Shown here in pieces: positions 7,558 to 14,898 of a stretch of DNA of 32,905 nt. Position numbers and translations under genes: made by a program. The notes beneath the pieces were generated by a model. The model was not told where the DNA came from, ran no database searches, and saw only the letters and a list, made by a program, of their open reading frames with translations. Position 1 is the first letter of the stretch. The number at the start of each line of letters is the position of its first letter. The stretch lies in NCBI GenBank assembly GCA_041627895.1, contig JBFKQC010000046.1:1-32905 (forward strand). The letters are read 5' to 3'. The stretch comes from JBFKQC01 sp041627895 (GTDB lineage Bacteria > Pseudomonadota > Alphaproteobacteria > Rhodobacterales > Rhodobacteraceae).

Positions 7558-8040
7558 ATGGCCGAAGCCGAGCCGAAAAAGCGCCTGCCCTGGGGCAGGA
7601 TCGTGCTGGTCGCCTCGCTGGCGTTCAACCTTCTGATCGTCGGCATGGTCGCGGGCGCGATGCTGGGCGGGCCGCGCGACCGCGACCGCAATCCGGTGCT
7701 GCGCGACCTGGGCTTCGGGCCGTTCGTGGGCGCGCTGCCGCGGCACGACCGGGTCGCGCTGGCCGCCGCGCTGCGGCGCGAGGCGGGGCCGTTCCGCGAG
7801 AACCGCGCCGAGCTGCGCCGGCAGTTCGAGGCGATCCTGGACGCGCTGCGCGCCGATCCCTTCGACCCGGCGGGCCTGGAACGGCTGGTCGCCGAACAAA
7901 GCCGCCGGATCGGCGAGCGCCAGCGGCTCGGCCAGCGGCTGTTGCTGGAGCGGATCGCCGGGATGAGCGCCGCCGAGCGCGCCGCCTATGCCGCGGCCCT
8001 GGACCACGCGCTGCGCCGCCGCCCGCGGTCGCACCGCTAG
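7558..8040 (+). CDS. Periplasmic heavy-metal sensor family protein (CnrX/ZraP-like)
   Basis: The 160-residue product has an N-terminal membrane anchor (IVLVASLAFNLLIVGMVAGAML, residues about 13-34) and a highly helical, Arg/Glu-rich remainder, as in the metal-resistance/CnrX-ZraP helical hairpin family. It starts three bases after the preceding stop, so the sigma, membrane and sensor genes form one operon. Few His or Met residues are present in the helical part, so a metal site like that of CnrX is not evident; the signal may be envelope stress or something other than metal. The tail RRRPRSHR is strongly basic. Confidence 0.75.
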   Translation: MAEAEPKKRLPWGRIVLVASLAFNLLIVGMVAGAMLGGPRDRDRNPVLRDLGFGPFVGALPRHDRVALAAALRREAGPFRENRAELRRQFEAILDALRADPFDPAGLERLVAEQSRRIGERQRLGQRLLLERIAGMSAAERAAYAAALDHALRRRPRSHR

Positions 8041-8041
8041 C

Positions 8042-8107
8042 GCACATTCCGCGATCTTCGAGTCACGGAATGCGCTCTATCCTGATGACCTGTCGCGAAT
8101 TCGCGAC
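8042..8107. repeat. Hairpin and 16-bp palindrome in a convergent junction
   Basis: Arms at 8042-8051 and 8066-8075 pair over ten bases with one mismatch (core CATTCCG/CGGAATG). A perfect 16-bp palindrome follows at 8092-8107 (half-site GTCGCGAA). Both lie between the sensor gene and the convergent cyclase. They may terminate transcription, although neither has a T-tract. Confidence 0.5.
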
Positions 8108-8142
8108 GCTTCCCCGGATCGGCTTCGCTGGAAACTGCTCAA
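8103..8142 (+). repeat. Interspersed 40-nt repeat, copy 1
   Basis: These 40 bases match 10194-10233 at 30 positions, and 26 of the first 31 agree. A short stem inside (8119-8123 with 8127-8131) is kept in both copies, here with two G-T wobbles where copy 2 has Watson-Crick pairs. It sits just beyond the 3' end of the diguanylate cyclase gene. Confidence 0.5.
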
Positions 8143-8159
8143 GGCCGGGACGCGCCCGG

Positions 8160-9530
8160 TCAGGCGGCGGTTCCGGCCATGGTGACCCGGTTGCGCCCGC
8201 CGGCCTTGGCCGCGTAAAGCCCCCTGTCGGCGGTCTCGATCAGCGCGGCGGGTTCCATGGGCATCCCGGCGCCGCCGCCCATGGATACGCCGATGCTGAG
8301 CGTGATCGGCACCGGGGTCCGCCGGCCCGGGATCGGCACCGGCGCGTCGCCGACCGCGCGGCGCAGGCGTTCGGCGGCCTGCTCGGCGGCGAGGCGGTCG
8401 CAATTGCGCACCACGGCCAGGAACTCTTCGCCGCCGATCCGCGCCAGGAAATCGCCGGTCCGCAGGCAGGCCGACATCCGCCGCGCCACCTCGGTCAGCA
8501 CGGCATCGCCCGCGGCATGGCCGAAGCGGTCGTTGATCCGCTTGAAGCGGTCGAGATCCAGCACCAGCACGCCGAAGCTTTCGCCGTGCGCCGGGGCGTT
8601 GGCGGCGATGCGCTGCAATTCGCTTTGCGCGTAGCGGCGGTTGAAAAGCCCGGTCAGCGGGTCGATCGCGGCCAGGCGAAGGCCGTCCTCCAGCGCGGCG
8701 CGGCGCTGGTCTGCGCGGGCCTTGCGCGCCAGTTCGCGGCGCAGGATCGCGGCCAGTTCGTCGGCGTCGAAGCGCGTCACCAGATCGCTGATCCCGAGAT
8801 CGAGCGCCATCACCGCGCGGTCGAGATCGGGCGCGGTCTGGACCAGGATCGTGGCGGCGCGGAACGTCTCGCCGCCGCAGGACAGCTCGGACAGAAGCCG
8901 GATCGCCTCGCCCGGGCGGTCCGGCTGTTCGGCCAGGATCACCGCGTCGGGCGCGGGCTCGCGGTTCAGCGCGGCCAGCGCCTGCGCCGGGTCGATCACC
9001 GCGATCGGGTCGCGCAGCCGCCGCGCCAGCGCGTTGCGCCATGTCAGCCCCTCGGCCAGGCTCGGCGCCAGTAGAGCGATCCGCGCCGGCCGCCGGAAGC
9101 CGGGCTGCGGCTCGGCGAAGAAGAGGCCGGGAATGCTGGCGGCGGTGCGGTCGATCTCGCGCTCGGTGGCGCGGCGCCGCAGGAGGTTGCGGATCCGCGC
9201 GGCCAGGAAGGCCGGTTCCGGCAGGCGCGGCAGCAGCGCGTCGGCACCCGCCGCCGCCGCGGCGGCGCGATCCACCCGGCGGCCGAGCAGCACCACCGGC
9301 AGGCCCGCCCCGCCGGCGCGTTGCTTCAGTTCCCGGCAGAGGTCGAGGCCCGAGGCGCCGGCCAGCGTTTCGGTCAGCAGGACGAGATCGGGCGCGGCCT
9401 GCGCCACCGCCTTGCGCAGCGCGTCCGGGGTGTCGGCGACCTCGATCGCGTGCGCGGCGCCGGTCAGCTGCGCCTTCAGCACGATCCGCTCCGCGGCGAT
9501 GTCGTTGGCAATCAGAACCCGGGCCGCCAT
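8160..9530 (-). CDS. PleD-like diguanylate cyclase with degenerate receiver
   Basis: The 456-residue protein has PleD architecture: two receiver-like domains (about 1-120 and 148-265) and a GGDEF domain (about 285-450). The active site reads GGEEF at 366-370, and the inhibitory I-site RxxD is present as RTGD at 357-360, so synthesis of c-di-GMP with product inhibition is expected. The first receiver is altered. The phosphoacceptor, Asp53 in PleD, aligns with Thr53 (DLVLLTETLAG), and the acid pocket reads NDI instead of DDI. Normal phosphorylation should therefore not occur. The ATG at 9530 follows GAGAGG. It is divergent from DUF3572, a pairing common in alphaproteobacteria. Confidence 0.9.
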   Translation of the reverse strand: MAARVLIANDIAAERIVLKAQLTGAAHAIEVADTPDALRKAVAQAAPDLVLLTETLAGASGLDLCRELKQRAGGAGLPVVLLGRRVDRAAAAAAGADALLPRLPEPAFLAARIRNLLRRRATEREIDRTAASIPGLFFAEPQPGFRRPARIALLAPSLAEGLTWRNALARRLRDPIAVIDPAQALAALNREPAPDAVILAEQPDRPGEAIRLLSELSCGGETFRAATILVQTAPDLDRAVMALDLGISDLVTRFDADELAAILRRELARKARADQRRAALEDGLRLAAIDPLTGLFNRRYAQSELQRIAANAPAHGESFGVLVLDLDRFKRINDRFGHAAGDAVLTEVARRMSACLRTGDFLARIGGEEFLAVVRNCDRLAAEQAAERLRRAVGDAPVPIPGRRTPVPITLSIGVSMGGGAGMPMEPAALIETADRGLYAAKAGGRNRVTMAGTAA

Positions 9531-9622
9531 GATCCTCTCGCTTTTTAGGCAAATGCTGCTCTTGCGATTCAGATATCGCTGAGATTGGTTAAGATTTGGT
9601 TGCGGGTTGCGGGAGGTGCGCG

Positions 9623-9901
9623 ATGACGCCGGAGGCAGCCGAGACGGTGGCGGTCAGCGCGTTGGGCTGGCTGGCGTCGAATGACGACTTGATGCCGGTC
9701 TTCCTGGGCGCGACCGGGTCGTCGGCGGGAGATCTGCGCGCCCAGGCGGGCGATCCGGCCTTCCTGCTGTCGGTGCTGGATTTCCTCTGCATGGACGATG
9801 CCTGGGTGGTCGCCTTCTGCGACGCCGAGGGGCTGGCCTACGACGTGCCCATGCGCGCCCGCCAGGCGCTGCCGGGGGGCGAGCAGGTGCACTGGACCTG
9901 A
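9623..9901 (+). CDS. DUF3572 family protein
   Basis: The 92-residue protein reads as a complete DUF3572 member: AETVAVSALGWLASNDDLMP near the start, then FLGATG, LLSVLDFLCMDDAWVVAFC in the middle and MRARQALPGG at the end. The ATG at 9623 has GGGAGG six bases upstream; the frame extends further but without a better site. The family is short, cytoplasmic, largely alphaproteobacterial and of unknown function. It is divergent from the PleD-like gene, which supports a conserved neighbourhood but does not prove a link to c-di-GMP. Confidence 0.88.
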   Translation: MTPEAAETVAVSALGWLASNDDLMPVFLGATGSSAGDLRAQAGDPAFLLSVLDFLCMDDAWVVAFCDAEGLAYDVPMRARQALPGGEQVHWT

Positions 9902-9922
9902 GCGCCGGGGCGCGTCGCGGCG

Positions 9923-10023
9923 CGTGGCCGTCGGTTTCCGGACCGAGGTGCGCGCTGCCCGAGCGCGCCCCGAAACGTGGGCACCGGTTTTCGGACCCAG
10001 GTGCGCGTTATCCAAATGAGCGC
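9923..10023. repeat. Imperfect tandem repeat, two units of about 53 bp
   Basis: 9923-9966 and 9976-10023 align along their whole length: each begins CGTGG, continues through a CGGTTT(C/T)CGGACC core and AGGTGCGCG, and ends GAGCGC. The second unit has a four-base insertion near its end. The unit is not coding in any consistent frame. Confidence 0.65.
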
Positions 10024-10096
10024 TTCCGCGCGCCTTGTCTTGCGTGCCGCGATGCGACGCATCACTTCGCCGTCTGCCGGGCGGATGCGGTGCGCC

Positions 10097-10122
10097 ATGC
10101 GTATTTTTCACGAGAAGAAGAC
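10097..10122 (+). repeat. Interspersed 26-nt element, copy A
   Basis: This 26-nt element begins ATGCGTATTT and ends GAAGAC. It matches the reverse complement of 27480-27505 at 22 of 26 positions. It lies downstream of DUF3572 in the same sense as that gene. Confidence 0.5.
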
Positions 10123-10193
10123 GGACCCCGGAGCACGATCCGCGGTCTTCGGGCCGAGAAATGCCGCGTGTCCCATCGGCCGCGGGCGACGGC

Positions 10194-10233
10194 GCGACGC
10201 CTCGCCGGACCGGCTTGGCCGGAAGTGGCTTCA
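10194..10233 (+). repeat. Interspersed 40-nt repeat, copy 2
   Basis: This is the partner of 8103-8142, in the same orientation, reaching the stop codon of the dehalogenase gene. Its stem is perfect here: CCGGC (10210-10214), loop TTG, GCCGG (10218-10222). The two copies bracket the cyclase/DUF3572 pair. Confidence 0.5.
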
Positions 10234-13200
10234 GAGGTCGATCTCGAGCGTGCCGCCCGGTTCCGCGGCGCGCGACTGGCAGAGGATCATGTGCGTCTCG
10301 CGCTCCTTTTTCGACAGCACGAAGTCGCGGTGTTCGACCTCGCCCGACAGCACCGCGCACTTGCAGACGCCGCAGAGCCCGTCCGAGCACTTGATGTCGA
10401 CATGGACGCCTGCGGCCAGGATCGCATCGGTGGCGGCCCGGTCGGCGGCGACCTCGACCGTCTTGCCCGATCTGGCGAGCCTCAGCGTGAACGGGTGGTT
10501 GACGTAGTCCGGTTGCTCGGGAACCGTGAAGTATTCGAGGTGCCGCGCCTCTTCGGGGAAGCCCGCCGTCTCGGCCGCCGCGATCACCGCGCCCATGTAG
10601 GCATCGGGCCCGCAGGTATAGACATGCGCGCCTTCGCGGTAGGCCAGGATCGCGGCGAGGTCGGCGCGGGTGCCCTCGTCGGAGACGTGCAGCGAAACGC
10701 GGCCGGCCCAGGGCATCAGCCGCAAGTCGTCGAGAAAGCCGGCCGTGGCGCGGCTGGAACAGGAATAATGCAGCGCGAAATCGGCGCCGATCGTATGCAG
10801 CCGGTGCGCCATGGCGAGCATCGGCGTGATGCCGATGCCGCCGCCCATCAGGTAGGTGAAGGACGCGGTCTCGTCGAGCGGGAAGTGGTTGATCGGCTTC
10901 GAGATGAAGACGCGGCGGCCCTCGGTGAAGATCCGGTGCAAGAGCTTCGAGCCGCCCTTGCCGCCGTCCTCGCGCAGCACCGCGATCTGGTATTTCGAGC
11001 GGTCCGCCGGGTCGCCCGACAGCGAGTATTGCCGGAAGAATTCCGGCGCCACCACGACGTCGACATGGGCGCCGGCGGTGACCGGGGGCATCTCGGACCC
11101 GTCGGCCATGCGGAACTCGTACCTGGCGACGTCGGGCGCCATGCGCTCGACCTTCGAGACCACGCAGTTCAGCACCGGGCTTTCGCCGGCTCCGGCGGTG
11201 TAGACATGTTCCGGCGGCAGGCCGGCGGCGCGGCGGCGGCGGTGCTCGGCGGCGGGGATCATCGCCTGGTAGGCGGCGATGCCGGCCTCGCGGTCCATCG
11301 GGAAGGGCCAGGGATAGGGCGGCGGCGCCAGCGGCGCGGGGTAGACGGCCAGCGTCTGGTCCTCGTAGCGCAGATCGAGCGTTTTCGAGAGCGGGCGCGC
11401 GTTTTCCGGCTCGCGCGCGGGCAGGTAGGGGCCGTCGTCGACCATCTCGAGCGGCCACCACCAGCGCTTGACCGGGTTGATCTCGCCATTGCCGACCGCG
11501 TCGTCGAGCCAGGCCAGCGCCCTTGCCGTGCCCGGGGCGTGCATCGCCAGCCAGCGGAACGGCGCCTCGGCGAAGAGCCCTTCGAGGTTCCAGGGGCAGG
11601 TTTTCATGCAGCGCCCGCACATCGCGCCGTTCTTCTGCGCGACGCGGTAGGTGGTGCAGCGCGAGCTGTCGGACTTCCAGATTTCGTAGCCGTTGAACAT
11701 CAGCTTCGGGCCGGCGGTGATCGCGCCGGAAGGGCATTCGCGGGCGCATTTGTTGCAGGCCTCGCAGAACCGCTGCAGGCCGAAGTCGATCGGCCTGTCG
11801 TGGGTGATCGGCATCGTCGTGGTGACGACGCCGGATTTCAGCCGCGGGCCGAGGAACGGGTTCAGGATCACCTCGCCGATCCGGCTGACCTCGCCGAGAC
11901 CGGACAAGAGCAGCAGGGGCGGGTGCAACACCTCGTCGTCCATCACGGTATGCGTCCGCGCCGAATGGCCGAGATTGCGCAAATGCTGCGCCAGCACGCC
12001 GCCCACCAGCGAAAAGCGCAGGTAGGCGCGCATCGACTGGGCGCAGGAAATCCAGTCGTCGCCGGAGGCGCCCTCCATCGTTTCGTGGCCCTGGTCGACG
12101 ATCATGCTGATCGCCTGGTCGTGGTAGGGCGTGATCGGGTTTCCGGCGGCGTCGTGGCTGTACCAGGTCCAGTCGGGGCACTCGCTTAGCCCCACCGCAT
12201 CCTGCCCGAGCCAGTAAAGCGCGGCCTTGATGTTCTCGGCATTGCGCCGCGGATCGGCGGTCGAGGGGTGCACCGCGCGCGTTTCGCCGTCCTGAAGCAG
12301 GATGAAGGCGCCGAGCGAGGGGCGGAAGGCAAAGGCCGTGGGCGCCTTGCGGACGTAGTTGCCGTTCTTCGCGCCCTCCTGCGCCGCGCGGCCCAGATCG
12401 CCGAACAGCGAGCGCGCGAACATGTTGGCCCGTTTCGGGACGCGGGCGACGTTGGCACGGTCGATATAGGTGGTGGGCCGGTCGACCCGCTTCAGCGTCT
12501 CGAACGGGTGCGGGCCGTCCTTGAAGGAGCGCCGCGCGAAGGGGTCGCGATTGCGCGCGTTCCGGGCGTGGCGGCCGAGGCCGGTGGTCCATGACAGCCC
12601 CGGCTTCGGGTTCGGCGCGAGCGGCCGGTCGGGCGCCATCGCCAGCGTCGTGGTGATCGCGGCCAGCCCGTAGCGCGTGCCGAGGAACGGATTGACGGCA
12701 CGCCCGCCCTCGACCGCGTTCAGCCCCGCGGCGACGCCCAGGCGTTCCAGATGCACGTCCGAGGCGGCACCGGAATGGGCGCGCGCCTCGAAGCCCAGAA
12801 GCCTTATGTAATTCGCCAGCGTCACCGCGGTTTCCATCGTGCGCAGGCAGGCGCGGTGGGCCTGTGCATCCCTGATCCAGTCGCTTCCCGGCTCGTCCGG
12901 CCCCGGGTCGCGCGGAAAGTCCAACAGGAACACGATGGCGTGCGTGTGGTGCCGGCACTCGCCCGTCGGCCGGGCCAGCGCCTCGCGCAGGCCGGCCATG
13001 ATCACGTCGATGCCGGCGGCCAGCGTCTTGGGCTGCATCGTGCGGATCTTCTCGGCCAAGCGGTCGACATCCGGATTGGCGATCGTCTGGTCGAGCCAGG
13101 CCGAGGCGGGGATTTCGCAGATGCCGACCTGCGCCGTATCGAGGTAATAGCCGAATGCCTTCAGGTGGTTGGCGCGCTCGGCCGGGTCCTCGGGGATCGC

Positions 13201-13422
13201 CGCGGGTTCCTTGGTCAGGCCGTCGCGGGTGGCGTCCAGCATCGCCTGGTATTCCTGCATCGCGTTGACGATGCTGAGCGGATCGTCGGGGCGGCGGAAG
13301 CCGAGGCCCTGCATCGGTTCCAGCCGGTCAAGCCCCCGCGGCTCGGCCGCGCGGGCCAGCCGTTCCAGCGGGTAGGGGCCCAGATGTACCGGGCGCCTGG
13401 CATAGGAGACGAGCTTGCCCAT
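10231..13422 (-). CDS. Self-sufficient cytoplasmic reductive dehalogenase (RdhA fused to a flavin/NAD(P)H/[2Fe-2S] reductase)
   Basis: The 1063-residue protein joins a cobalamin-dependent reductive dehalogenase (about 1-690) to a phthalate-dioxygenase-reductase-like module (about 745-1063). Two ferredoxin-type motifs are clear: Cys553/556/559/563 followed by Pro, and Cys589/602/605/609 followed by Pro. The reductase part shows RQYSLSG (flavin binding, about 797-803), GGGIGITPML (nucleotide binding, about 860-869), YTCGPDAYM, and a plant-type [2Fe-2S] motif at Cys1012/1017/1020/1048. There is no Tat signal and no RdhB anchor gene, so it should act in the cytoplasm using NAD(P)H, like BhbA of Comamonas and NpRdhA, which remove halogen from halogenated hydroxybenzoates and phenols. 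Residues 244-268 and 521-545 are a visible internal repeat. It starts eight bases after a MarR gene. The substrate is unknown. Confidence 0.93.
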   Translation of the reverse strand: MGKLVSYARRPVHLGPYPLERLARAAEPRGLDRLEPMQGLGFRRPDDPLSIVNAMQEYQAMLDATRDGLTKEPAAIPEDPAERANHLKAFGYYLDTAQVGICEIPASAWLDQTIANPDVDRLAEKIRTMQPKTLAAGIDVIMAGLREALARPTGECRHHTHAIVFLLDFPRDPGPDEPGSDWIRDAQAHRACLRTMETAVTLANYIRLLGFEARAHSGAASDVHLERLGVAAGLNAVEGGRAVNPFLGTRYGLAAITTTLAMAPDRPLAPNPKPGLSWTTGLGRHARNARNRDPFARRSFKDGPHPFETLKRVDRPTTYIDRANVARVPKRANMFARSLFGDLGRAAQEGAKNGNYVRKAPTAFAFRPSLGAFILLQDGETRAVHPSTADPRRNAENIKAALYWLGQDAVGLSECPDWTWYSHDAAGNPITPYHDQAISMIVDQGHETMEGASGDDWISCAQSMRAYLRFSLVGGVLAQHLRNLGHSARTHTVMDDEVLHPPLLLLSGLGEVSRIGEVILNPFLGPRLKSGVVTTTMPITHDRPIDFGLQRFCEACNKCARECPSGAITAGPKLMFNGYEIWKSDSSRCTTYRVAQKNGAMCGRCMKTCPWNLEGLFAEAPFRWLAMHAPGTARALAWLDDAVGNGEINPVKRWWWPLEMVDDGPYLPAREPENARPLSKTLDLRYEDQTLAVYPAPLAPPPYPWPFPMDREAGIAAYQAMIPAAEHRRRRAAGLPPEHVYTAGAGESPVLNCVVSKVERMAPDVARYEFRMADGSEMPPVTAGAHVDVVVAPEFFRQYSLSGDPADRSKYQIAVLREDGGKGGSKLLHRIFTEGRRVFISKPINHFPLDETASFTYLMGGGIGITPMLAMAHRLHTIGADFALHYSCSSRATAGFLDDLRLMPWAGRVSLHVSDEGTRADLAAILAYREGAHVYTCGPDAYMGAVIAAAETAGFPEEARHLEYFTVPEQPDYVNHPFTLRLARSGKTVEVAADRAATDAILAAGVHVDIKCSDGLCGVCKCAVLSGEVEHRDFVLSKKERETHMILCQSRAAEPGGTLEIDL

Positions 13423-13429
13423 GTCCGCG

Positions 13430-13885
13430 TCAGAGCCGCGAGAGCGAGGCGTCCTCGCCTGCGCAGAGCTTCTGCAGAAGGGCGATCAGCCGTTCGCGGT
13501 CGTCGGGGCCGAGGCGGCTTTCCATGATCATGTTGTTCTCGACCGCCATCGGCGTGCCCTGCGCCAGAAGCCGCTTGCCCCGGTCGGTCAGCCGCACCGT
13601 CCTTGTGCGCCGGTCGCCGGCGCCCGATCCGCGCGCGACCAGTCCGGCGGTTTCCATCTGGCGCAGCGCACGGCTGGTGGCGGTGCGGTCGATGCCGACG
13701 AATTTCGCGATGTCCGAGGGCTGGCGCAGCGCCTCGTTGCCGATCGCCAGCAGCACGCACCAGGTGATCCGGGTCAGCCCGAGGGACTTCAGCGCCTCGT
13801 CGAGGCGCCGTTCCTGCAGCCGCGCGGCCAGCGACAGCCGATAGCCGAGCGATGCGTGCAGCCGGTAGCGGGGGAGCGCGGTCAT
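13430..13885 (-). CDS. MarR-family transcriptional regulator
   Basis: From the ATG at 13885 the protein has 151 residues. The winged HTH reads LRQPSDIAKFVGIDRTATSR and ALRQMETAGLVARGSG, and then DRRTRTVRLTDRGKRLL, the classic MarR recognition helix and wing. A TTG at 13900 would add five residues. It precedes the dehalogenase with a seven-base gap, so the two form an operon, and MarR proteins commonly answer to phenolic ligands. That fits control of the dehalogenase by an aromatic substrate (inference). The HAD gene is divergent. Confidence 0.88.
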   Translation of the reverse strand: MTALPRYRLHASLGYRLSLAARLQERRLDEALKSLGLTRITWCVLLAIGNEALRQPSDIAKFVGIDRTATSRALRQMETAGLVARGSGAGDRRTRTVRLTDRGKRLLAQGTPMAVENNMIMESRLGPDDRERLIALLQKLCAGEDASLSRL

Positions 13886-13921
13886 GGTTGTCAGTGTCAA
13901 TCAACGCGCCCCCCCTGTCAA
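13884..13921 (-). promoter_or_regulatory. Candidate promoter and MarR operator, possibly leaderless start
   Basis: On the minus strand TTGACA (13916-13921) and GACACT (13893-13898) are 17 bases apart. Transcription would then begin close to the ATG at 13885, giving a leaderless message. The -10 overlaps an imperfect palindrome TTGaCAcTGaCAA (minus strand, 13887-13899), suitable for an autoregulating MarR dimer. This is motif evidence only. Confidence 0.35.
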
Positions 13922-13963
13922 CGCGCCGCCGGATGTGGCATGAGCGGGCGCAGGAGGCAGACG

Positions 13964-14665
13964 ATGGCGGAACCGATACGCGGCGTCCTGTTCGACAAGG
14001 ACGGGACCCTGTTCGACTTCGAGGCGACCTGGAACGCCTGGGCGGCGATGACGCTTGCCGAGCTTTCGAAGGGCGACCGCGACCGGGCCAACGCGCTGGG
14101 CGCGCGGATGGGCTATGATTTCGCGGCGAAACGCTTCGATCCCGAAAGCCCGGTGATCGCGGGCACCCCGGACGATATCGTGCGTCTGCTGGCGCCGGGT
14201 GTTCCCGAGCTGTCCGCGGCCGAACTGACCTTTCGGATCAACGCCACGGCCGCGCGGGCGCCGCAGGTCGAGGCGGTGCCGCTCGGCCCGCTGATCGAGC
14301 GGCTGCGGGCGATGGGGCTGAAGCTGGGGGTGGCGACGAACGACGCCGAGGCGCCCGCGCGGGCGCACCTGGCGGGCGTCGGCCACGAGGCAAGTTTCGA
14401 TTTCATCGCCGGATACGATTCGGGCTTTGGCGGCAAGCCGGGCCCGGGCATGTGCCTGGGCTTCGCCGCCGCCGTGGGGCTCGGCCCGGAAACCGTGCTG
14501 ATGGTCGGCGACAGCACGCACGATCTGGACGCCGGCCGCGCCGCGGGGATGCGCACGGTCGCGGTGCTGACCGGGATGGCGGGCGAGGACGATCTCGGCC
14601 CCAGGGCCGACGTGGTGCTGCCGGATATCGGCCACCTGCCAGGCTGGATCGCGCAGCAGGGCTGA
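13964..14665 (+). CDS. HAD-superfamily hydrolase, phosphoglycolate-phosphatase-like
   Basis: The 233-residue protein has all HAD motifs: DKDGTL (motif I, nucleophile Asp at about residue 11), ATND (motif II), GGKPGP (motif III Lys) and GDSTHDLDAG (motif IV). A helical cap lies between motifs I and II, as in Gph-like phosphatases. AGGAGG six bases before the ATG at 13964 fixes the start. It should hydrolyse a small phosphomonoester; the substrate is unassigned. It is divergent from the MarR gene and 233 bp ahead of the MttB-family gene. Confidence 0.87.
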   Translation: MAEPIRGVLFDKDGTLFDFEATWNAWAAMTLAELSKGDRDRANALGARMGYDFAAKRFDPESPVIAGTPDDIVRLLAPGVPELSAAELTFRINATAARAPQVEAVPLGPLIERLRAMGLKLGVATNDAEAPARAHLAGVGHEASFDFIAGYDSGFGGKPGPGMCLGFAAAVGLGPETVLMVGDSTHDLDAGRAAGMRTVAVLTGMAGEDDLGPRADVVLPDIGHLPGWIAQQG

Positions 14666-14811
14666 GGCTTTCGGCGGACGGAAGGTGCCGAATCGTCCAA
14701 ATCTGCACGCACTTGATCCAATCACGTCCAGGCGGCGCGAGGATCGGGCGCGGCGCGGGCAGCGCCGCCGAGATGAAGACACAGGCCGGCGCGCAGGGCA
14801 GCCGTCGCGCG

Positions 14812-14834
14812 GACCGTTTGCGACAGAAACGGTC
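14812..14834. promoter_or_regulatory. 8-bp inverted repeat upstream of the MttB-family gene
   Basis: GACCGTTT (14812-14819) and AAACGGTC (14827-14834) are perfect inverted repeats around seven bases, 64 bases before the MttB-family ATG. It could be an operator dyad or a leader hairpin. No known riboswitch consensus was recognised around it. Confidence 0.45.
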
Positions 14835-14898
14835 GGGAATTGTGCATCCTTTCGCGGCGAGTTCGGGTCATCTGGGACCGGGCCACGGGAGAGGCGCG

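Larger units (their letters stand above)
9902..10230. other. Gene-free, repeat-rich convergent junction
   Basis: No credible gene is seen in these 329 bases between the convergent DUF3572 and dehalogenase genes. The stretch holds a tandem imperfect repeat (9923-10023), a perfect hairpin (GATGCG at 10051-10056, CGCATC at 10058-10063), a 26-nt element shared with 27480-27505, a weak hairpin with GAAGAC/GTCTTC ends near 10117-10150, and most of a 40-nt element shared with 8103-8142. It looks like a site where small non-coding elements have accumulated. Confidence 0.6.

Noticed and set aside
9838..10098. 86-residue minus-strand frame in the convergent junction
   Set aside because: It runs antisense to DUF3572 and through the tandem repeat, with no domain.
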